Shown in pieces: positions 44,401 to 53,432 of a DNA stretch of 64,000 bases (positions are counted from its first letter, which is position 1; each line of letters starts with the position of its first letter). A program made the translations under genes and the position numbers. The stretch covers positions 620,001 to 684,000 of the forward strand of contig OZ251568.1 in NCBI GenBank assembly GCA_965243525.1, written 5' to 3'. Source of the stretch: WTKD01 sp965243525 (GTDB lineage Bacteria; Spirochaetota; Spirochaetia; WTKD01). A model generated the notes under the pieces. The model did no database searches and was not told the DNA's origin. It saw only the letters and a program-made list of their open reading frames with translations.

Positions 44401-45072
44401 CTAGCTTGTTTCGGGAGTAACCAAGATATTTGCCGCAACATCAAACGACAGGGAAGCAGATGCATTTGTCTGCACCATCCGGAGCTTCACGATGCGCGCA
44501 ATCTTGTCGATTTCAATTATTTCAATAAGACTCCCTGGCACCAGTTGCTTGTCTTCAAGATAGACCATGGTTGATGGATCAATGTGCACCAGTCTTTGCA
44601 CAACATAGTTGTCTTTTTTTTCCACAGTGTGGAGCGCAATGCTATCATGTTGCACAATCTCGCCTGATTTCGTTGGAATCGGGTCACCATGTGGATCTTC
44701 GGCCGGAAAATTAAGGAGCGCATCAAGTTGCTCAATGAAGTAATCAGACACCGCATGTTCCAATATCTCAGCCTCTTCGTGCACTTTTGCCCGCGAATAT
44801 CCAAGAATTTTGAACAAGAATTCCTCAATAAGACGATGTCGTCGCAAAAGCTTAATGGCAACCATCTTTCCTGACTCTGTGAGGCGGCAGCCCCGTTGAG
44901 GAACATATTCTATTAAACGCTGCCGTCGCAGATTCTTTGCCATACTCGTGACCGTTCCTGGGCTAACAGACATCAACTCAGCAATTTCCTTCATAGGGAC
45001 CAAGGACTGAAATGAACGTGAGGACAATGAATAGATCGTTTTTAGATATTGTTCTTCGCTACTAGTTGCCAT
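44401..45072 (-). CDS. troR: DtxR/TroR-family metal-dependent regulator
   Basis: Metal-sensing repressor (Mn, Zn or Fe). Seen: winged HTH with LMSVSPGTVTSMAKNL, a dimerisation and metal-binding region with HRLIEEFL, EILEHAVSDYF and DPHGDPIP, and a C-terminal SH3/FeoA-like domain. 223 residues. It begins 3 nt after gpmA. In Treponema pallidum the troR and gpm genes are neighbours in the tro operon, so the same pair, in the opposite order, is kept here. The tro transporter genes are absent from the window. The symbol is by family and context. Confidence 0.82.
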   Translation of the reverse strand: MATSSEEQYLKTIYSLSSRSFQSLVPMKEIAELMSVSPGTVTSMAKNLRRQRLIEYVPQRGCRLTESGKMVAIKLLRRHRLIEEFLFKILGYSRAKVHEEAEILEHAVSDYFIEQLDALLNFPAEDPHGDPIPTKSGEIVQHDSIALHTVEKKDNYVVQRLVHIDPSTMVYLEDKQLVPGSLIEIIEIDKIARIVKLRMVQTNASASLSFDVAANILVTPETS

Positions 45073-45075
45073 GCA

Positions 45076-45816
45076 TCATGTTTGTGATGCCTGTGCGGCA
45101 ACTGATGCAGCAGCTTGTTTTGCCTTTTCAGGATCTCCGAGATAATAATGATTTACTGCCTTAAACGATGCATCAAATTCATACACCAGAGGAATACCAG
45201 TTGGAATGTTCAAGTTGACAATTTCTTCTTCTGAGATGTCATCAAGATATTTAACCAGAGCACGAAGTGAATTTCCATGCGCTGCAATCAAAATTCGTTT
45301 GCCGCTCTTTACCAAGGGAGTTATTTCCTCGTTCCAAAACGGAATCACTCGTTCATAAGTGTCTTTTAAGCATTCAGTAAGCGGAAGATCACGAACCCCT
45401 GCATAGCGAGGGTCGTTTCCGGGATATCGAGGATCGTCTTTCTCCAAGGCCGGAGGTGGGGTCGCATAGCTTCGGCGCCAAACAAGTACCTGTTCAGGTC
45501 CAAACTTTTCTGCTGTTTCTTTTTTATTCAAGCCCTGCAATGCGCCATAATGTCGTTCGTTCAGCTGCCATCGTTTTTCAACAGGAATCCACAACAGCGA
45601 AAGTCCATCCAAAACATAGTAAAGTGTTTGTATCGCTCGCGTAAGCACTGATGTGTAAGCAAGATCAAAAGTATAGCCTTCTGCCTTCAACAGCGCTCCT
45701 CCTTCAATCGCCTCATGTCGCCCTTTTTCACTCAGCGCAACATCATACCATCCAGTAAATTTGTTTTCTTTATTCCATTGGCTCTCACCGTGGCGAACCA
45801 AGACTACTGTATACAT
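45076..45816 (-). CDS. gpmA: 2,3-bisphosphoglycerate-dependent phosphoglycerate mutase
   Basis: Interconverts 3- and 2-phosphoglycerate in glycolysis. Seen: VLVRHGESQWNKENKFTGW with the phospho-His, ERHYGALQGLNK and IAAHGNSLRALVKYL with the second His. 246 residues from the ATG at 45816, which follows AGAGGAAG. troR is just downstream, which may link glycolytic flux and metal status. Confidence 0.96.
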   Translation of the reverse strand: MYTVVLVRHGESQWNKENKFTGWYDVALSEKGRHEAIEGGALLKAEGYTFDLAYTSVLTRAIQTLYYVLDGLSLLWIPVEKRWQLNERHYGALQGLNKKETAEKFGPEQVLVWRRSYATPPPALEKDDPRYPGNDPRYAGVRDLPLTECLKDTYERVIPFWNEEITPLVKSGKRILIAAHGNSLRALVKYLDDISEEEIVNLNIPTGIPLVYEFDASFKAVNHYYLGDPEKAKQAAASVAAQASQT

Positions 45817-45900
45817 ACACTTCCTCTTTATCCAATAGTACGGCGTGCTTTCCATTCTGTCCAGTTGCAGATCACCGCTGTCTGTTCTTGCTTATCTATG

Positions 45901-46302
45901 CTAAACGTGATGCGCAGTCAGTGTTTCCAAGGCAAATTTCCAAATATATTGATAACATTTTGTGCGACTTGAATCACGTGGAATATCTTGAAACAAGCTC
46001 AACATTTCGTGTAAATTCTGAGAATTAATTGATTCCAAGCAGGCAGTCACGAGGGATTGCAATGATAGAATGGTCTGATTTTGGGCTGCTTCACAAAAAA
46101 TATGCGCAGACACATGCGAAAGGATGCAGCCCTCTCCGCAATAACGCATCGCGACTATCTTATCATCCCTTTTCTGCACGTAGAAATCCGCCTCATCAGC
46201 ACAAGAACGATGTCTGCAAGAGCAGAACAAGGTGAACTCTGGTTCACTCTTATAATAATGAATACGCTCAATTGCAATTTTTTTCAGTTCCTGGGTATAC
46301 AT
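45901..46302 (-). CDS. sufU: SufU-like iron-sulfur scaffold or sulfurtransferase
   Basis: Accepts sulfur from SufS for Fe-S cluster synthesis. Seen: three Cys in the positions expected for SufU/IscU: SCADEADF, GEGCILSH and RTKCYQYIW; 133 residues. The start is 3 nt after sufS. An additional CSC pair near residue 27 is unusual. No sufBCD lies in the window. Confidence 0.84.
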   Translation of the reverse strand: MYTQELKKIAIERIHYYKSEPEFTLFCSCRHRSCADEADFYVQKRDDKIVAMRYCGEGCILSHVSAHIFCEAAQNQTILSLQSLVTACLESINSQNLHEMLSLFQDIPRDSSRTKCYQYIWKFALETLTAHHV

Positions 46303-46305
46303 ATC

Positions 46306-47514
46306 TCAGCGCAGCATCTCCAATGCATTCTCAATCGCAGTGATTGCTATATCTGCTTCTTCTTTCGTATTGTATACCCCAAAAGAAATACGCGATGTAG
46401 TGTGCGCAGAAAAATGTCGCATAAGCAATTGTGCACAATGATGGCCTGTGCGAATGGCCACTCCTGCTCGATCAACCAAGGTTCCAAGATCGTGTGCATG
46501 GACTGCGTCCGCAATGAACGAACATACCGAACAGATGTTTTCATCAGGACCCAACACGGTGATGCCATCCACAGCCTTTAACCGTTTGCGCGCATATTGT
46601 GCAAGCATCTGCTCGTGTTGAAAAGTAATCTCATGGTCAAGCGATGCAAGAAAATCAAGTGCATATTTTGTACCGATGACCCCGGCGATATTCGGCGTTC
46701 CTCCCTCAAAGCGTTCTGGAATGGAGGCAAGGGTGCTCGACTGATAATCCACCTTGTCAATCATACCACCACCATAGAAATACGGCGACATCGATTCAAG
46801 TAGCTCGGTGTTCGCAATTAAAATACCTACCCCCGTTGGGCCATACATCTTGTGTACCGACGTGGTCAAAAAATCACAGCCTAGTTCTCCTAGATCAATC
46901 GGTACATGTCCCCCCAGTTGTGCCCCATCGATAAGCAATAGCGTGTTATGCGCCTTGCACAATTCTGCAATCTTCTTTAGAGGAGGAATATATCCGGTGA
47001 CGTTCGACATCCCCGTAATCGCACAGATTTTTGTTCGTTTCGAGAAACAACTAGGCAAGGCTTCTTCGTCGAACGAACTGTCTTCTTTGATGGGAATATA
47101 CCGCAGATGTGCTTCTCTCTGTCGTGCAATAATCTGCCATGGGACGATATTTGAATGGTGGTCAACAGGAGATATTACTATCTCGTCTCCCTGCGAAAGT
47201 CTATGGGCTAAGCCGTGAGCAACAATATTGATTCCACTGGTTGTCCCTTGATTGAACACCACGCTCATATGATCAGGAACGGAAAAAAAGTCTCGTGCTA
47301 CCTTGCGTGATTCTTCGTAAGCATTGCTCGCTCGCTCGCTATACTCATATACACCTCGGTGTATATTCGCACAATAGGATGAATAATAATCGCTGACGGC
47401 TTGGATAACCGTAGTAGGCTTGGGAGTTGTTGCCGCATTGTCGAGATAGACCACCGGTTTCCCCCGCATCTGCTGAGAAAGAAGTGGAAATACTTTGCGT
47501 AGCTGTTCATTCAT
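46306..47514 (-). CDS. sufS: Cysteine desulfurase SufS
   Basis: PLP enzyme that takes sulfur from cysteine. Seen: NQGTTSGIN, DGAQLGGHVPIDL, the PLP-lysine segment TTSVHKMYGPTGVG, and RTGHHCAQ with the active-site Cys. 402 residues. Followed directly by sufU. Confidence 0.95.
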   Translation of the reverse strand: MNEQLRKVFPLLSQQMRGKPVVYLDNAATTPKPTTVIQAVSDYYSSYCANIHRGVYEYSERASNAYEESRKVARDFFSVPDHMSVVFNQGTTSGINIVAHGLAHRLSQGDEIVISPVDHHSNIVPWQIIARQREAHLRYIPIKEDSSFDEEALPSCFSKRTKICAITGMSNVTGYIPPLKKIAELCKAHNTLLLIDGAQLGGHVPIDLGELGCDFLTTSVHKMYGPTGVGILIANTELLESMSPYFYGGGMIDKVDYQSSTLASIPERFEGGTPNIAGVIGTKYALDFLASLDHEITFQHEQMLAQYARKRLKAVDGITVLGPDENICSVCSFIADAVHAHDLGTLVDRAGVAIRTGHHCAQLLMRHFSAHTTSRISFGVYNTKEEADIAITAIENALEMLR

Positions 47515-47577
47515 GGGCTATAAGAATACTGCTAGACTGATCGTTACCGCTTCAATTACCGTTATTGAGAGCTCCTT

Positions 47578-48192
47578 CTATTTTGAAGTGTACTGCTCAA
47601 ACATATCTGAAATCCAGTGCCAGTTGATAATGTTAAAAAATGCCTTGATGTATTCTGGGCGACGATTCTGGTATTTCAGATAGTATGCGTGCTCCCAAAG
47701 ATCAAGACCTAGATATGGTGCTGAGGTGCCTGTTTTTCCTATGAAATCCTGATTTGATGTTGTTCGCACGGTGAATTTATCGTTTTCATGCACCAGCCAA
47801 GCCCATCCGCTTCCAAAATGGCTTGCTGCTTTTGTAGAAAATTCTGATACAAATCCATCAAAGCTACCAAAATCACGTTCAATCGCATTTTTCAATGCCC
47901 CTCGTGGTGATTGTCCTGTTTCTGGGCTGAGCATATTCCAAAAAAGATAATGGTTGGTAAACCCACCACCAAATTTGTCTACTTTCAATCGAATATCTTC
48001 AGATAAATCATTATACATCCCCCAAATGGTATGCATCGAATCAACCTTTTCTAACGAGGTGCCTTTCAGTGCAGCATTCAGTGCATTGATATATCCTTTA
48101 TAATGCTTTTCAAAATGGATCTCCATTGTGCGCGCATCAAAATGTGGCTCTAATGCAGAAAATGCATATGGGAGTGGCTCTGCTGTAAACAT
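47578..48192 (-). CDS. sod: Superoxide dismutase (Fe/Mn family)
   Basis: Cytoplasmic defence against superoxide. Seen: MEIHFEKHYKGYI with a metal His, NHYLFWNML with the second, and GLDLWEHAYYLKYQNRRPEY with the Asp and His ligands. 204 residues from the ATG at 48192, where AAAGGA lies 6 nt upstream. Fe versus Mn cannot be read. Confidence 0.96.
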   Translation of the reverse strand: MFTAEPLPYAFSALEPHFDARTMEIHFEKHYKGYINALNAALKGTSLEKVDSMHTIWGMYNDLSEDIRLKVDKFGGGFTNHYLFWNMLSPETGQSPRGALKNAIERDFGSFDGFVSEFSTKAASHFGSGWAWLVHENDKFTVRTTSNQDFIGKTGTSAPYLGLDLWEHAYYLKYQNRRPEYIKAFFNIINWHWISDMFEQYTSK

Positions 48193-48331
48193 ATACGATC
48201 CTTTCAACCAGTAGGTAGTGTAGTATATCTCTCCAATAATTCCTGGTCAACAAATTACCTCATCCCTTTTTGTGGAGTCTCTAATACCCCACCTCTTCAG
48301 CAAGATAGTGGCTAGCAATTACCTGTGTGAT

Positions 48332-49573
48332 TTACTCAGAATACAGATCCATACCTAGTTGTATCTGTGGAATGCTCGGTGTATAGAATAATCGCTGTAT
48401 CCATCGCAGAAACCGCATTCCAAACCATTCTCGCTCAATTGTTTCTGCTGCTTCTATCGTGCTAACAGCATAAGACTGTCCATCGAGATTGAGGTGAATG
48501 GTTGCAATGTGATCGCCTTGTTGAATTGGAGCTGCAAAGAAGGATGGTATATCAGCCCCGGCTTCGACATAAGGCACTTGATCTTCGTGGAGATAGAATC
48601 GAGGACGTGGACCAAATCCAAGTGCTACTTTCTGCTTTTTTCCTCCATGGCTAGGAAGATGGGGCGGCTCTGGAGAGCGAAAAGATAATGTGTAGAGTAA
48701 ATAATCGTTGAATGCGCTATCGAATAATGCAAGAGCCTGTTCGTGTCGTAGTTGATATCCCTCTTGTTTTGATGGGGCATCAAGTCCAAGCATCACTAAT
48801 ATAATACGCCTTCCATTGCGGGACACCGAACCTACAAAAGTATATCCTGCCTCCTCTGTGTATCCAGTTTTGAGTCCATCTGCTCCAGGATATGTCCCAA
48901 GCAATGTGTTTCGATTGTATTGCAGAATTCCCGTTTCATCGTGTGGAAATCGAAAGGATTTTCGACTGAACAATTGTATGGTTGCCGATTCCCAGTTTTG
49001 ATATAGGCGAGCGGTTAAATCGGCAAGCTCACGTGCAGTGCTTTCGTTGTTTTCTCCTAGTCCAGAGCTATCAACAAAGGACGTAGAGGTATATCCAAAT
49101 TCTTGCATACGCTCGTTCATGTTTTGGACAAATTGCTCAACCGATCCTGAAACCGCCTCAGCAAGTGCATGAGCAGCATCATTTCCGGAACTCACCGTGA
49201 GCCCATAGAGCAGGTCCAACCCAGTGACGCGTTGTCCTGGACCAAGAAACAAGAGTGAAGATCCAGGAGGTTGCGCTCTTGCATAGGATCGAGGATTGAT
49301 CGTGACCGGAGCATGCAATGCAAAGCCCCCCTGGGCAACTGCCTCGAGGGCAAGATAAACCGTAATAATCTTTGTGAGCGAAGCAATCGAATGCACCATA
49401 TCCGCATTTTTTTCGTATAGCACAAGGTCATTGCTTTGATCATAGAGAATGATGCTTTGAGCTTTATAGACTTGGGTCTCCTCCCTATGCTGCAAATGTT
49501 CTGCGATACGCGGGAGTCCATGGACAGAAAGAAGGCCTCCAAAGAGGTATAGGCAAAGCACAAATCTGTGCAT
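48332..49573 (-). CDS. dacA: D-alanyl-D-alanine carboxypeptidase (PBP5-like)
   Basis: Trims pentapeptide stems of peptidoglycan at the periplasmic face. Seen: signal peptide (FVLCLYLFGGLLSVHG), SIASLTKI (SxxK), SSGNDAAHAL (SxN) and LKTGYTEEAG (KTG), then a C-terminal beta domain and a final amphipathic helix region. 413 residues from the ATG at 49573. Divergent from glk. Confidence 0.93.
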   Translation of the reverse strand: MHRFVLCLYLFGGLLSVHGLPRIAEHLQHREETQVYKAQSIILYDQSNDLVLYEKNADMVHSIASLTKIITVYLALEAVAQGGFALHAPVTINPRSYARAQPPGSSLLFLGPGQRVTGLDLLYGLTVSSGNDAAHALAEAVSGSVEQFVQNMNERMQEFGYTSTSFVDSSGLGENNESTARELADLTARLYQNWESATIQLFSRKSFRFPHDETGILQYNRNTLLGTYPGADGLKTGYTEEAGYTFVGSVSRNGRRIILVMLGLDAPSKQEGYQLRHEQALALFDSAFNDYLLYTLSFRSPEPPHLPSHGGKKQKVALGFGPRPRFYLHEDQVPYVEAGADIPSFFAAPIQQGDHIATIHLNLDGQSYAVSTIEAAETIEREWFGMRFLRWIQRLFYTPSIPQIQLGMDLYSE

Positions 49574-49612
49574 GCTCCTCACCCTAGTTCTCATAGATGA
49601 TTATTCCTTTAT

Positions 49613-49641
49613 TTGTTTTTGCCATCTGCTTATGATACTAT
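49613..49641 (+). promoter_or_regulatory. Promoter of glk placing the start site at the ATG
   Basis: TTGTTT (49613-49618), 17-nt spacer, TACTAT (49636-49641), only 5 nt before the ATG at 49647. The transcript would be leaderless or nearly so; no Shine-Dalgarno is present. Confidence 0.5.
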
Positions 49642-49646
49642 ATCCC

Positions 49647-50687
49647 ATGTCAGAGCGACAAATTCTCTCCTGTGACATTGGTGGAACGAATACAAGCATC
49701 GCATTAGTACGCATCAATAACGGTGCATATACAATAGGTGAGGTGTATCGATATCACTCGCAAGAAATTTCTTCACTGACAGAAGCACTTGATGACGTCA
49801 TCCCTCGACTGCCCCATCCTCCCGAAGCCTTGGTTTGTTCAGGAGCCGGGCATGCTATTGATCAATTTGTCTATATGTCAAATGTGCCCTGGAATATCGA
49901 TGGACAAGGCATTGCAGATCACTGCAATCTCCCCTGTCTTGCGATTAACGATTTTTCTGCATTGGCCTATTCACTGCCCATCATACAAAATGACCCCTCG
50001 GTGGTTGTCACGATGAAAGAGGGATTTCAAAATACACCAAAAAAAAATCCAACCTATCTTGTTATTGGTGCAGGAACAGGATTAGGCATCTGCGCTTTGA
50101 TCCGCTTTAACGACAGGTTTATCGCAATCCCTAGTGAGGGAGGGCATGCCGATGTCTTGCCCATGGATGATCAAACCGTTGCCCTCTTTGAATATTGGAG
50201 GAAGCGATTGAATGCTCCCCCTGGAGCTGAGCTTTTTGTCTCCGGGCCAGGGTTATACAATATCGCTGAATATTTTATAGAGTGCGTATCATGGGAATCA
50301 CCGGACATGCTGTCTCGCATTCGTGCGGCAGATAGGACAGATCGACCAGCGATGATTGCGCAACATAAAGATAGCGATCCACAATGCAAAAACATCTGGG
50401 GTACTTTCATCCGACTGTTTGCGCGATTTTCCGCAAATGCCTGCATGTTTTTTGGTCTCCATGTTCACGTTTTCTTGGCAGGTGGTATTGTCGCAAAAAA
50501 CGTAGAACACACTCGAAACAACGCTTCTTTTTACAAAGCATTTTGTGAAAACTACACCGATCTGCTCAATGAATTTCTTGCAGACATACCCATTTCAATC
50601 ATCACCGATTACAATGTATCACTTATTGGCGGGGCTCACGCCTATCTCCAATTGGGCCCAGGGAGGCTCCCTCGTCATGCGTCCTGA
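49647..50687 (+). CDS. glk: Glucokinase
   Basis: Phosphorylates glucose. Seen: N-terminal SCDIGGTNTSIALVR ATP/phosphate motif, NDFSALAYSL with the catalytic Asp, VIGAGTGLGICALI, and EGGHADVLP typical of ROK-independent bacterial Glk. 346 residues from the ATG at 49647. The uridylyltransferase gene starts within its last 11 nt, so both are made from one message. Confidence 0.9.
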   Translation: MSERQILSCDIGGTNTSIALVRINNGAYTIGEVYRYHSQEISSLTEALDDVIPRLPHPPEALVCSGAGHAIDQFVYMSNVPWNIDGQGIADHCNLPCLAINDFSALAYSLPIIQNDPSVVVTMKEGFQNTPKKNPTYLVIGAGTGLGICALIRFNDRFIAIPSEGGHADVLPMDDQTVALFEYWRKRLNAPPGAELFVSGPGLYNIAEYFIECVSWESPDMLSRIRAADRTDRPAMIAQHKDSDPQCKNIWGTFIRLFARFSANACMFFGLHVHVFLAGGIVAKNVEHTRNNASFYKAFCENYTDLLNEFLADIPISIITDYNVSLIGGAHAYLQLGPGRLPRHAS

Positions 50688-52131
50688 TAATAAGATTGAC
50701 CCCCATCTCAGAGATGCACTCATTGCAGAGGGAATCGATGTTGATCTCTCGTTTTCCTTACTCAATCGTATAAACAACACGCCGCCTCAACAGACAAAGT
50801 TCACCCCTGTTTCAACCCACCAAGATATCATCTGTCTCACTGAAGGAATCACCGCATCAAAAGAGCAATGTGATAATCTCATCACTGCATTTCCTGATCT
50901 GCAATGTCTTTCTTATCTGCACACAACGGATGAGGTATATCTGAACAAAAAGGAACTTGAAGAAATCGGAGGGCTTTTGTTTCCTTATTATTCATATGGT
51001 ATGTTAAACGGTGGATCAGCTTCGAGCTATGCTGATGCAACAAAGAACGCTGCATACTCATCTGAGCTATTCACCTTGTATAAGGACCAGTTCGAGCACC
51101 ACGCCCCCTCCTTGCGTGATCTTCCAAAATCACTTGCTCCGGCCCTCTACCTTCCATCGGGCCCCGCTCCTCCTTTTCTTGCGTTTAAATTTCGTATGAT
51201 ACGAACAGCATTTGAAAGATATACATCACTCGCACAACAATATGGTCTGCACCCGACAAATCACAAGGCTCCAGTGTTTCAAATGTTGAGCACTAAAAAC
51301 AGTGCTGCTATCAGGAATGCACAACCAGGCATGCTTCAAGACGATTTTTGCGCTTCTTCATTATGGCAAGCGGATATCCTTGATGCCGAACAAAGCCTCA
51401 TTGCAACTATTACACAGGGGGATTCTGCCCATCCACGAACGATTTTCCAGGATGCGTTTGGAAGCCCTGGGCGTCCCTATGGACTTCCCGGCGGACATGG
51501 ACAAAATTTCCATGTGCTAAAAGATGTTTATACCTCACTCTATACTCAAGGCATTCGATTCATAAGCATCGGAAACATAGACAACCTTGGATACACCATC
51601 GATCCAAAAACTCTTGCCTATCTTGCCCTATCTCAGGCTGCTTCGCTGTATGAATTCAGTCCTCGAACTGAACTTGATAAAAAAGGAGGAATCTTGGTCG
51701 CCAACGAAGCAGGTGAGCTAAGCTGTGCTGATCTTGGAGTAGCGATTGATCCTTCTTGCATTGCATCCACTGATCAGGTGTATTTCAACTGTGCAACCGG
51801 GTGGTTCAACCTTGAGTTCCTGCTTGGGCAACTTGATACGATAATCGCCAACCTCCCCATCAGAGTTTCAAATCAGCACAAGGATGCAGGGAAATATGCA
51901 CAAATTGAATTGGTGACATGGGAGGCAATGCCCCATACAAAACCCCTCAAGGTGCTTCAAGTGGAGAAAAAAGAACGACTGCTTTCTGCAAAAATGCTGC
52001 TTGAGACCTTCATCCTTAGTGGCATACATATTGAATCTGCAGCACAATCAACGCCATTCGCACACGAACTACACACCGCGTGCAAGGACATCCTCCATCG
52101 ATACTATGCTGTTCAATACAACGATCTGTAG
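50677..52131 (+). CDS. UTP--glucose-1-phosphate uridylyltransferase (UGP family)
   Basis: Predicted to make UDP-sugar from a sugar 1-phosphate. Seen: MLNGGSASSYAD in place of the classical LAGGxGTRLG loop, PSGPAPPFLAFKFRMI, and NIDNLGYTIDP, close to the NIDNLGA signature of eukaryote-like UGPases. 484 residues. The start at 50677 has GGGAGG about 10 nt upstream and overlaps glk by 11 nt. UDP-glucose is the likely product; UDP-N-acetylglucosamine is possible. Confidence 0.75.
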   Translation: MRPDNKIDPHLRDALIAEGIDVDLSFSLLNRINNTPPQQTKFTPVSTHQDIICLTEGITASKEQCDNLITAFPDLQCLSYLHTTDEVYLNKKELEEIGGLLFPYYSYGMLNGGSASSYADATKNAAYSSELFTLYKDQFEHHAPSLRDLPKSLAPALYLPSGPAPPFLAFKFRMIRTAFERYTSLAQQYGLHPTNHKAPVFQMLSTKNSAAIRNAQPGMLQDDFCASSLWQADILDAEQSLIATITQGDSAHPRTIFQDAFGSPGRPYGLPGGHGQNFHVLKDVYTSLYTQGIRFISIGNIDNLGYTIDPKTLAYLALSQAASLYEFSPRTELDKKGGILVANEAGELSCADLGVAIDPSCIASTDQVYFNCATGWFNLEFLLGQLDTIIANLPIRVSNQHKDAGKYAQIELVTWEAMPHTKPLKVLQVEKKERLLSAKMLLETFILSGIHIESAAQSTPFAHELHTACKDILHRYYAVQYNDL

Positions 52132-52158
52132 GTAGGCATTCTTGATGCTGTTATTGCA

Positions 52159-52680
52159 TCAATTGAGTTCAGTATAGAGCTTACTAGGAAGCACTGAATC
52201 GCTGTTTTGATATTTGCTCTGCGCACTATAGGGTTTATAGTCGCCCTGAATCGTGTGATAAAAAATCTGACAAATCTGCACAAAAGGATAGACTCGTAGC
52301 GGTTGTGTGCAATACATCTCCAAAGTCCATCGTCCTGCAAACCCAACATCACCAAAGCCTGCTGAAACATGGATGAACAACCCAAGACGCCCTATGGAAG
52401 ATCTTCCTTCAAGCATGGGAACATAATTGTTTGTTTCTGTATATTCAACAGTTTGTCCCAAATACAACACGTGGGGGCGAAGTTCGATTCCCTCCTCAGG
52501 AATCATGATCTGCTGAACTTCTTCGTTCCGCTTCATATCAAGCAAGGCAGATTTATAGATATAGAGTTTATTATCAAGTTTAAGGTTATAACTGTTTGGG
52601 TTTACCTGTGCAGGATCGAAGGGATCGATAACGATGTTCTTTCCAAGTTCCCTCTCTATTTCTTTTCCAGAAAGAATCAT
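52159..52680 (-). CDS. dcd: dCTP deaminase
   Basis: Converts dCTP to dUTP for thymidylate synthesis. Seen: ILSGKEIERELGKNI, DPAQVNPNSYNLKL, LEGRSSIGRLGLFIHVSAG with the catalytic Arg/Ser/Glu region, and GFAGRWTLEM. 173 residues. The start is 3 nt after the 55-residue small gene, so they form a transcription unit. Convergent with the UGP gene, 27 bp away, with no visible terminator between. Confidence 0.95.
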   Translation of the reverse strand: MILSGKEIERELGKNIVIDPFDPAQVNPNSYNLKLDNKLYIYKSALLDMKRNEEVQQIMIPEEGIELRPHVLYLGQTVEYTETNNYVPMLEGRSSIGRLGLFIHVSAGFGDVGFAGRWTLEMYCTQPLRVYPFVQICQIFYHTIQGDYKPYSAQSKYQNSDSVLPSKLYTELN

Positions 52681-52683
52681 CAA

Positions 52684-52851
52684 CTACATAAGATCGCGTG
52701 GTCGTCTTGCTTTATTGCCACTTTTTTCACAAGTAGCATAATACACCAGTCGCCCATCTTTGAACAAACCCTTCATAATAATTTTCCCACCCCATCGGCT
52801 CACTAGCTCTTGACCACCTTTTCGTCGTGCATTTTTTGAAATTTTTGCCAT
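52684..52851 (-). CDS. Small basic protein (55 residues), unknown function
   Basis: A complete ORF with a good ribosome-binding site, GAGGA 7 nt before the ATG at 52851, ending 3 nt before dcd. The protein starts MAKISKNARRKGGQEL and ends NKARRPRDLM; it is strongly basic with one Cys (YATCEKSG). Not recognised. The high Arg/Lys content and size would suit a nucleic-acid-binding or ribosome-associated protein, but no domain is visible. Could be overlooked in standard annotation because of length. Confidence 0.6.
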   Translation of the reverse strand: MAKISKNARRKGGQELVSRWGGKIIMKGLFKDGRLVYYATCEKSGNKARRPRDLM

Positions 52852-53036
52852 ACTACGTCCTCACGCCATTGATTCCACAATGTTAACTGTGTTATGGCTT
52901 TTAGTGTACAAAATTCTCACCCAATCGTAAAGTCCATTGTAATGCGAATGCATGATGGCTGATCATTGTATAGGTATAATTCAGTGATCCAACAACAAGG
53001 CATACCCTCTACTGTGGTTAGACCTGTCTGACGTAT

Positions 53037-53414
53037 TCACCGATTCTGCTGTGCAGAAACACGATACCATCTACGTCTATATTTTTTTGCTATACTCACA
53101 TGCACGTTTTCTATAGACTCCCACTGTGCGAGCAGGTCCCTGCATATATGACACACTGCTGTTTCGAGTAATGAAAACTTCCCCTCCCTGAGGACATATC
53201 GAGCTCGCTTTGCAATCATGGTGTAGTCAATTGTGTGTGGTAGTGCATCTTCTTGTGCATCCATATCAAAACGCAGGGTGCAGACAATCGAAACGCGTAC
53301 GCGCTGAGACATCATTCGCTCAACAGGGTATACTCCGATAATGCACCATACCGGTGAATCTAAAACTTCAATCGTCATCGTTTGGTGGGTTTTGGTTCTC
53401 TTTTCTTGTTCCAT
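53037..53414 (-). CDS. folB: Dihydroneopterin aldolase family protein
   Basis: Folate synthesis enzyme of the FolB/T-fold family. Seen: IIGVYPVERMMSQRVRVSI (matching GIxPxERxxxQ), TIDYTMIAKRA, KFSLLETAVCHICRDLL (matching DLLEALA) and NVHVSIAKK. 125 residues. It follows proB by 18 nt. The start codon is uncertain, as an ATG at 53378 is also in frame. No other folate gene lies nearby. Confidence 0.8.
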   Translation of the reverse strand: MEQEKRTKTHQTMTIEVLDSPVWCIIGVYPVERMMSQRVRVSIVCTLRFDMDAQEDALPHTIDYTMIAKRARYVLREGKFSLLETAVCHICRDLLAQWESIENVHVSIAKKYRRRWYRVSAQQNR

Positions 53415-53432
53415 AGCAGCACTACCACCTCA

